Origin: Phoronis pallida
Lineage: Eukaryota; Phoronida; Phoronidae
NCBI GenBank assembly: GCA_028565715.1
Contig: JAOXYC010212350.1
Coordinates: forward strand, 1 to 11,291
DNA length: 11,291 nt
Reading direction: 5' to 3'
Shown piece by piece: positions 1 through 9,400 of the stretch. The position numbers and the translations under genes are program-made. The notes beneath the pieces were generated by a model. That model was not told where the DNA came from. It saw only the letters and a program-made list of their open reading frames with translations, and did no database searches. The first letter of the stretch is position 1; each line of letters opens with the position of its first letter.

Positions 1-360
1 CCGTTATTTCATTACATGTATGTAACTAAGTGTGTTATTCCTCTTTCAGCTCCTGGCACCATTGACCCTCCTATGACCCGTAATGTTCAGTCTAGACAGA
101 TGGATGTTATCTGGACACCACCGTTATTTCATTACATGTATGTAACTAAGTGTGTTATTCCTCTTTCAGCTCCTGGCACCATTGACCCTCCTATGACCCG
201 TAATGTTCAGTCTAGACAGATGGATGTTATCTGGACACCACCCTTATTTCATTACATGTATGTAACTAAGTGTGTTATTCCTCTTTCAGCTCCTGGCACC
301 ATTGACCCTCCTATGACGCGTAATGTCCAGTCCAGACAGATGGATGTTATCTGGACACCA
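1..360 (+). repeat. 120-bp tandem repeat, three copies, spanning a splice acceptor and the start of exon 1
   Basis: Copies are 1-120, 121-240 and 241-360. Copies 1 and 2 are identical; copy 3 differs at 243, 318, 327 and 333. Each holds an intron tail with a pyrimidine tract, an AG acceptor (48-49, 168-169, 288-289) and the first 71 bases of exon 1. The unit is 40 codons long with no stop in the exon frame, so reading through adds 40 residues per copy. The repeat break falls at CCGTTATT, shared by intron and exon. The array touches the window edge and may be longer. Confidence 0.97.
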
Positions 361-426
361 CCGTTATTCCCTAATGGAATCATCACTCAGTACAAGATAT
401 ATGCAAACAATGCATTCAGGGAATCG
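290..426 (+). CDS. USH2A: usherin exon 1 of window: first half of FN3-1
   Basis: It begins after the AG at 288-289 with two bases completing a split codon (phase 1) and ends phase 0 before GTAAGT at 427. It encodes strands A to C' of FN3-1: APGTIDPP linker, VIWTPP with the conserved Trp, the PNG turn and ITQYKIY. The preceding exon is outside the window. Identical acceptors at 48-49 and 168-169, created by a 120-bp tandem repeat, could start this exon at 50 or 170 without changing frame, so the true 5' edge is uncertain. Confidence 0.8.
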
Positions 427-3400
427 GTAAGTAGTTAATAGACAAAGGGAAAATATCTTTTTAATATCTGTATGAAAGTGAATACAATTATATTGTACCC
501 CTCCATTGTTATTACGGTGATTTAAACAGTGCAGGCTTTTGTGTCGGAGCATTAGCTGTGGTTAAAGGTTTCAGAAATGTGAATTTTTGTATGTTTATTA
601 CGAAAAATATAAAATTTATATTTCAAGTGATATTTTGCATGACTTTTGTGCTAATTTTGGTTGTCTTCAAATTGCCTTCTAAGTTCTACTCGATTTTTTT
701 CCAGAAAAAAATGTGTTGTTGACTGAATCCAAGCAAGCCATTTAATTAATGTGTTTGAACTAAAATATACTGATTTTTCTTATCCAGGTTCCAGGAAATG
801 TGACGATACATACCGTTCAAGGTTTAACACCGTACACAACTTATGTGTTTGCCATAGAGGTCTGTACAATAGTCGGGTGTAAAAGAAGTCAATCATCTAG
901 CCCAGAGACAACACTACCTGCAGGTTAGTTATTAAATGATCAGACACCTTGTATTTGGGTATGGTGTATGGGTGTAGAGGACTAAGTATTTGCATTTTGT
1001 TTTAAATAGTCAGATGTGAAAACCAAGCATACAGTCACAGAAACAAAATAACAGACTGCTTCTTAATAAAGTTGTATGAATCATTCACTCTAACATACAG
1101 TGTTAAATTATCTACAAGAACAGTAAACGTTTTCCCATGATTTGGATATCCTAGTTACTTTGTGGCATCTAAACAAATCGTTTCATTCGTTTCAGAACCT
1201 GAAGGCATTCCCAAACCAGTCTTGTTATCTGAGACACCCACATCTGTTCTGATACAGTGGGGAGTGCCTACCAGCCCTAATGGTATCCTGACTGGGTACA
1301 GTCTCCAGCGACGGAAGAAGGGTGAAGACACGGTCGTTACTGTGAAGGGCTTTAGTGTGAATGAACAGCGCCGGTATGTGGATGAGGCTGACGTGTTGAA
1401 GCCGTACATGGTATATGAGTATCGTATTACAGCATCCACTGCATATGGTATCGGGTATGGGCCGTGGGGAGAGATCACTACTAAATCATCACGTAAGTAC
1501 TGCATGATGTTTTGTTCCTTAAAAATGTCACTGTTAACAATGAAACTTCTTAAAGACCAGTTTGGATAAAAATCATAATTTTAAAAGTGCAAAGTTTAAC
1601 ATGATTAAGTGTGTTCAGCTTCTCCTAATGGTTAAAAGTAGAGTTTGGTCGTAACAATTTATAGTACCTTCATCTTTTTGAGCACATCAATATTTGATAG
1701 TGCATGTTACCACTTTTCAAGTATATAATTATGTTTTAGATTATTGAATAATTGAAGGTTTTGCAAATTTATGTCATGTTCTGTACTTCTTGATTTAAAA
1801 TCCCTTCAGGGCCCAGTCCAATGTCACCTCCTATTGTGCGTACATTATCGCCCACATCAGTGGTAGTTGAGTGGAAGCAGCCTGATAGTCCCAACGGGCG
1901 ACTAGAGAGATACATTATTAGAATGCCGGAGCCCAGGATTGAAATACGTAACACCAGTGTGAACTCTAAACAGGTTGATGACTTGATACCATACACACAA
2001 TATTCTGTGACAGTTACTGCCTGCACTGGTAAGGTTTTATTCACTTTTTTTATGTAGAAATTGAGAAAAATTGCCTGAAATTAGAAAAAAGCCTGTCAGT
2101 AGTGTTTTCAATAACACTTGTTTAAAACATGTAGAAAATTCTAAACATTTCGTGCCTGGGATCTCTTAAAAGCATGACAAGGTAAATGGATGATTTATAT
2201 TAGACAGACACTTTTAACTCAATGAAATAAAAAGACAAGGAATGTGAAGAATCAGCCCTGTGCATCTTGAAATGTCTGCATCTTGAGTTCTCTGTTTTTA
2301 GATGGTGGCTGTACGGAGAGTACCGCAACCATAATCACTACAGGCCCAGCGCCACCTACAGGCATCAATCCACCAACAACAACACCAGTATCTAGAACAG
2401 TCATTCAGGTAAACTGGGAACGACCACTGAGACCAAACGGACCGAACTTAGAATATGAACTGAGTCGTAAGAAGATTAGGCAGCCTCTTGATGGTAAGTT
2501 AAAATTTTGAAAGTGATTAATTCAAAAATGATTTCATGTCATTTAGGAACTTTAATCTAGCGAAATATAAGTTTTCATCAACATTAACTATTTCATTAAA
2601 AAAAAACATATTTTAATAAAAAATAAACACCTTAATACCAGTTAATATATAAAAACTGGTAACAGCTTTTACCATTAGAGGAGCGATCCTTTTTATACTC
2701 AAATTTTGTTATTTATAAACTGCGTAACTATAAATGTCATGAATTAGAGTCTAACTTTGGCTGTGAGATCATTATTTGTAATAAAGTTAAACTCAACATT
2801 CAATCTGATGCTTTATTTTTTTTCTGTTGATGCTTTAATGGGCTTACAATCTATCTTTGTTGCAATCGGTTTAAAATCAATTTAAATATTCTCTTCAATA
2901 CAGCTGCTGCCTCAGGTTTTGGTTTCTGGCAGAATGTGTATAGTGGTACAGGAACGTTCTTTGAGGACCGAGGCCTGACTATGTTTACAACTTATGTGTA
3001 TCGGGTCACGGCAATCAATGACGAAGGCTTCCTATTGAGTGACAGCTCCGCAGAGGTGTCTACATTTGGCGGTGTTCCCCGCAAGCCTGCTGTCGTCACA
3101 GCACAGGCCGTCAGTCATGTGGCTATCAGAGTGTCATGGGTCACACCAAGTAAGATTTTGACTGCAATATCTGGAGTTGAATAATATAGTATTAACTTAG
3201 TTGTTAATTGGACTCGAACGTTCTTGAAGGAAATTTTAGCATTGTATTTTCTTCAATTGAAATAGATGTTTTACTCATTAGATGACATAGTGGATGTGGT
3301 TGTTGTTAATGACATTAATACCACATGCATTTAAGCTATTTTAAGCTCAAGCTTCACTAAGTAGTTGGTGCATTACAATGCATATGATTGTGTTTTTCAA

Positions 3401-6400
3401 CATCAATCTTTTGGGAAATCATTCTTAAAAAACGTGTAAAGGATCGATTTCTCAGAAATTGAGACATTGCTTGTTGCAAGATTGTTTGATAGATAGGTAA
3501 CATAAACATTTTCCATTAAGTTTTGAAAATATCTTATTTCAATAAGTGTGTCTGTTGTAGATGATATGTTCTAATGCTACTCTGGTTTATTCTAGGCGTA
3601 ATTGATCTGCAAGGCCGAGTAGAAACATATCGGGTATTAGCCAATACTGGGAGTAAAACAATGACTCATGATTTTGGAGGCAACGTCAGCTCTACTGTGT
3701 TGACTGGTCTCACACCTAACACACTGTATGAGGTCAAGGTTGTCATGGTGATTAATGGAGGGGAGTCTATCACCAGTCAACCTGTTTATACCACTACAAT
3801 GGATGGAGGTATGGGGAATAGGGCAAGAGAGTGGTGCATTGTGTATCTTATTAGGATTCTCTTCACCTCAAATACCTTTTAGATGATTCAGCGATAAGTA
3901 TCTGTTCTTACAGTTAAAACTGTAAGAAAAGTGGGGGAGTTTAAGCAATAAGCGGAAGTTTAAAAACAAAAAAAATGCTCTGAAAACAAAGGTTAATCAT
4001 GAGAAACACTATTTGACATGAATATAGTGATGAAACATTATCAAATAAACAGCTACTAAAATTGCATTTCATACCATTTTTCAAATGAAAATGCCTGAAA
4101 TCAAAGACATTAAGTAGCGGAAAAAAAGATTTAATATTTAATTTAATATTCTGTGCTTTGAAAAATTTCCTTAAATCAGTGATGATAAATTTCTCTTACT
4201 CTGTCAAAAATTTATAATAAGATTCCAATAATACTTAACTTTCTCAATTACAGCACCAGAAGGGTTGAATCCGCCTCAGTTGTTTGTTGTGAGTAATACA
4301 GAGCTGCGTGTAGTGTGGACGGCCCCTAGTCAACCGAATGGAGCCATCATAGCATTCTATATCTATGTGGATGGGAACAAGATAGACCCAGGCAGGGTCA
4401 CAGCTGGCTCGTATACACTGAGGAATCTCCAGCCATATACTGTTTATGCAGTGCAGGTAAATTTCATGCTATTTTGTTGAGGTTAAAATATTCTGGCTTG
4501 TTTTACTTATCTCATAAATTCTGAGTTATTGCTCTTCGTTTCCACCAAAAAATCAAGGATGAGAGGAGATGGGGCCTGATGTCAAACAGGAATCCCATGT
4601 TTGAAAATAGGGCATCCATACCTTGTACCATGGACGAGAGCTCAACACTACAAATGAAAATCTTGGAGCCAAAAACAAAAATCCTTGTGTTGTGACAAGT
4701 TTCCGGGCCCCAATTCCAGGGTTCCTGATTCAACTATTGTGTTCCCATTTGTGGTGTGGGGTTCTTTTTAATCTGTCACAGGGAGCCCTGTTTTTGAGTA
4801 TTTGTTCAACACCTGCATGGAGCCCTATTTTGAATCAAAATCGAGTTTTGTCGTGCTGCTGCAGAACAATGCAACTTGCGCATGTAAACATGCAATGAAA
4901 TGCTTTTCTCAGCAAATGATTGCATTTTCCAGAGACAAGACTCATTCTGATGACTGATAATCAGGATTGCGCATGCCTCATGCCTGTGATATGAGACTAT
5001 TCATCTTTTAAAAATCTGTGAGTCTTAATGAAAAGGGCAAATGAAACTTTGTTTTATTGAATGAGTGATTTATTTTCTGACCACCAGATGGAGGTGTGCA
5101 CCCAGTTTGCCTGCTTGAAGAGTAATATCACACGAGGTACAACTGCTGAGTCGGCACCTGATCAGATGTCACGACCTAACCTGAATGTTCTGGGACCATA
5201 CTCTATTGACGTGACCTGGACTCAGCCGGCATCACCTAATGGTATCATCATGAGATATGACTTGATACGCGAAACCATCAGAAACTGTGCAGATGTGTAA
5301 GTGGGGTTTTTGTTTTGAATACTAGATGGATTTGTAATGCATCACTATCCCAAGTGTGAACCTATTTTTTAATAATAAAACAACAAGTTTCATTATTTGA
5401 ACAGTCGTACCAGTATAAAAATGATGAATAAATAGATAAACCTATAAAGCGACGGTGACTGCTATACACTTTGACTAAAATCACAAAACGTTCAGGAAAA
5501 TGTCCTTCATAGTTGTGTGCAAATGAATCAATCTTGCAAGTGATCTACATACATTGCACAAGTGATAAATGATTTTTTCATGAACTAAGGGTAATTCCCA
5601 TTGCAGAATTTCCACCAAATCCTTGGAAACACATGTTAAAAGAATGATTTTTGTTTGTATTACAGTGTGAAACCTACCGTAAACCCTGATGCTGAGAAGT
5701 GTACCTATGTTGAGTGTAATGCATTACAAGGATTTTGTGGTTCACTGTGTTACTCCGGACCCAAGGTAATTGTCATCGCACTTTGTTGACCTGTTTGTAT
5801 TTTAATGTTAGTTCCCTTTTCCCATTGTTGGGGGTAAATTGGATAATGTTAATGTTATAAAAATGATTTTGACCTCAATGAGATTAAAGAAAAATGTTTT
5901 GATCTTTAGCTACTGTTTCACACATTCAAGAAGTTGAATGTAGGAGAAAAGGGAAAGCATTTAGTTTAGGTGTTTTGTATGCTCAAAGACAGTCTTTCAG
6001 TTTATTTATGTAACCAGTTTTAAGAGAAAGGGCTATTTTCAACAAAGAAAATATGTGCAAACAATTATATAAGCCATGGACATCAAGGGGGTGTGGTAAT
6101 TTGGTGGAAAAGAGTTAGAACATAATTATCCAGTATATGCTATGTAAGACATTAAGAATTTCATTGTGTTTGCTTTGATCAAAATGGCGAAATACCAAAA
6201 ATATCACATGACATCCAGGCTCTAAATATCACATGACATCCAGGCTGTATTATCCTCTATTTATTTGTAGACATGTTGTGATGGTGTACTACATGATAAC
6301 AAGCCTGGCTATGCCTGCTGTGGTGATCAATATATCCAGTCAAGACCTGGTTTTGATGATGCTTGCTGTAATGGAAAGTTTTATGCCAGGAAAGACAACC

Positions 6401-9400
6401 ATGAATGTTGTGGCGGAAGGTATGTTGTAGATGGTAGATAAGTTGATTTATGCCAGTGTACAGAATTGACAATATCAGTGTTGTAAGCATTCCAGGCCTG
6501 AGAGTTTGCCTAGCTCTCATGTTTTTTATCAGATCACCGCAGACCTGCCGCTGATAATCATGACCTTTTTGTGTTCACTAAAAACAATGTCTATTATAGT
6601 TAATTGTAGGACACCATTGATACTTAGAAATATAAGAGTTTTTGGGCGTTTAACTGTCACAGTCTTGAAAAAAAAAGTGCTCAATTCAGTAATCTATAAA
6701 CTGCACAGTTGTGGCTTAACAATGTCCCATTTTCTCCCTAGATATGTACAAGTACTACCTGATGAAATCTGCTGTCCTGATGCCAATGAAGATCGTGCAG
6801 ATATCGGAGTTGGCAATCAATGTTGTGGTTCAGTACCCTATTCATCAACTGGCTCACAGATGTGTTGTAACAGTAAGTTTGGAAAGTTTGATTGAAAATA
6901 AAATAGAGTATAACATCCATTTTACAATACTCTATTATGTGTAGAATAGTTCACTTACTTGAAAAGTTTGCTTTTGGTGACAGACGTTAAAGATTTTGCA
7001 CTATTTGCATTTAAGTAAGCTAATTCATAGATATATCAAATACACTTCTGCATAAACCATTGAATATTTCATTTGAATAAACAGGAACCACCCAAACATT
7101 TGTATCATAAGCATTTCTTACACGTCAAAATATTAGGACCTCCTACTAACCCTAACTATGTATTTTAGTATAAGCTGATGCGATTTAGAGTACTCCCTGT
7201 GGACCAGGAATAGCTCTTAACTAAATTGTGTCATTTGTATGATTGACATAATAAAAATGCCTGAATTAATTTCAGACAAGCTTCATGACCGCTTCAACAG
7301 ACAATGTTGTGGCAATGAAATGATAGCTATTACTAAGACCTGCTGTGGTGACTCACAGACTGGTGTGTCATACTTCACTGATTCTGGCAGGATCTGTTGT
7401 GGCACTAATTATGTGTCTAGTTCTATATCTACATGCTGTGAGAGTGACACTGGGAAAACTAAGGTAATAATTGATCATCACACCGATAGTATTTAGGAGG
7501 AATTGATATGGATCAAAGTCATAAACAATATATTCTCTGAAAAAACACACAAAACGCTCGTCCCTTGCATGTTTTGTTTTAGTTTTTGGCCAAAAAATCA
7601 AGATTCGTTTGAGAATCAAAGTCAACCATGTCAGCTTCAAGATTTTGGTATTTCCAGTTAACATATTTGCATAATGACGCTGGTATACATTAAAAAGGCT
7701 TTACCTCTTCATTACAGATCCATACATATAGTTCTGCTGCAGAGAAAGCTAACTCTAATCAAGTGTGTTGTGGTATAGAGTTAGTCTCCTCGGGTCTCAG
7801 TTGTTGTAACACTGTATCATATAACCCGGTCACTCAAGTGTGTGCGGATAAATCATACAGGGCTGGCACTGGTAGGTTTTTAGTTATAGTTAGTAGAACC
7901 ATTTTGTTAGAACTAGAAAATTAAATGGATGATTCATAATTGTTGATAAGCTGCATTTGTCTGGAGTGACTCAGGAAAGTTTTATGACTTGAATAGTAGT
8001 TACAAACAAAGTCCACTTAGTACTTTGATCTGTTGTTTTGGCAATTTCTGCATTTCAAAATCATGGTTATTACAAGAATTTTTTTTTTTAACCAATTTTA
8101 TTGTTTGCAAATTCAAGTTATTGAGTATATTTTTTACTTATTATACCACATGTAAGCAAGAGAATACACATTTTATACAATTTTTGATGATTTGCTATAT
8201 TTTTCAAGTTATTTTTTGATCATCCAATCTAACATTATTCTTTAACTAAGAGTAATTCTTTGCAGGCTGTGGAAATGGTAGAACCTGTGCCATAGGTCAG
8301 GCTTCAATGGCTGAGTGTGATCGATGTGATTTTGACACCGCAAACACTGTATGTTTCTCTTACACTGGTCTTCCTACTGGATCTACAGTAGCGCCACCTA
8401 CCAACCCTCAGACAAGGTGTACATCTGGACCAGTGAAGATCTTCTCAGGATTAGTGTTGAATTACAAAGGTGGGTTGCACTCAAATAAGTTTCTTGTTTT
8501 AGATGAGAATGGTCTTGAACTGTGCAGTCTTGATATGCAATTATCTTCATCTTGACAAACTTGTATCACATTTTCTGGTAAAACCCACACTTAGTTCTGA
8601 GGATGACAATTACATCTTGTGAAAATCATCAAAAGTTAATCGTAAAACTGACTGTTGTTGTCTTTGCGGGCTTAATGTGCACCACTTTTAAGATTAAAGT
8701 AAGTCTAATAAAACATTTGAAAACCTCAAATGAAGCTATCATTATTCTTTATTCTCTATTCAGTCAATATCTAGAACAGTTGAACTGAGAGTCCAAATCT
8801 TCAGGGTGGGCTGTAATGTTAAAAGTCATTGTCTTCCAAACGTTTGTGTGAGTGGTAAGCCAAACTTGGCTATAACCCTAGAGATTACGGTATTTCATTA
8901 CACATTTTCTACATAGATGAGAACCTGGAGCCCTGGACACGGTATGAGTATGCAGTGGTAGCTGTGAACAAGGCAGGGAGTAAGATGAGTGACTATGCTG
9001 CCATTAATACATCACAAGCTTTACCACAGAACATGGAACAACCTGTAGCCAAGACACTAGATAACCGACAGGACTTGATACAGTTACAATGGAAACCACC
9101 TCTTAACCCTAATGGTAGGATTTAATACTTTGATACAGTTACAATGGAAACCACCTCTCAACCCTAATGGTAGGATTTAATACTTTATTCAGATACTCCA
9201 TTCACTCTTTGTGTATATTGGTAATACGTTTTTGCTAAGGTTGGCCAAGAGCATCACAGAAAAATATTTTGTCAGAACAAAATTAATTTGGGACTAAGAT
9301 ATGTTTGATATTATGATGTAGACTGGATTTGAGAAATATGATTGGAAAATGTTCGGAAATGCTTGATTTTTCCTTTGCTTTGCTTTTTTTCTTGTTGTTT

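Noticed and set aside
18-49. Donor-like GTATGT in each 120-bp unit, upstream of its acceptor
   Set aside because: The implied introns inside the array would be about 32 bases, too short for animal splicing.
705-787. Alternative exon 2 start after the strong CCAG at 701-704
   Set aside because: In the frame set by exon 1 it meets a TGA within six codons.
1155-1505. Minus-strand open frame of 116 codons
   Set aside because: It is the antisense shadow of exon 3, whose plus-strand product is a clear FN3 domain.
4623-4898. Plus-strand open frame of 91 codons in intron 8
   Set aside because: It has no recognised domain, no frame-compatible splice sites to the neighbouring exons, and lies in a possible repeat; not called as a gene.
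6506-6895. Plus-strand open frame of 129 codons crossing the start of exon 12
   Set aside because: The upstream part is intron; only the exon 12 part, with its CC pairs, fits the gene. The ATG is not a supported start.
8503-8554. Acceptor-like site followed by DENGLEL, similar to the DENLEP at the start of exon 16
   Set aside because: It would need an intron of about 33 bases and leads to a stop shortly after; the likeness is short and likely chance.
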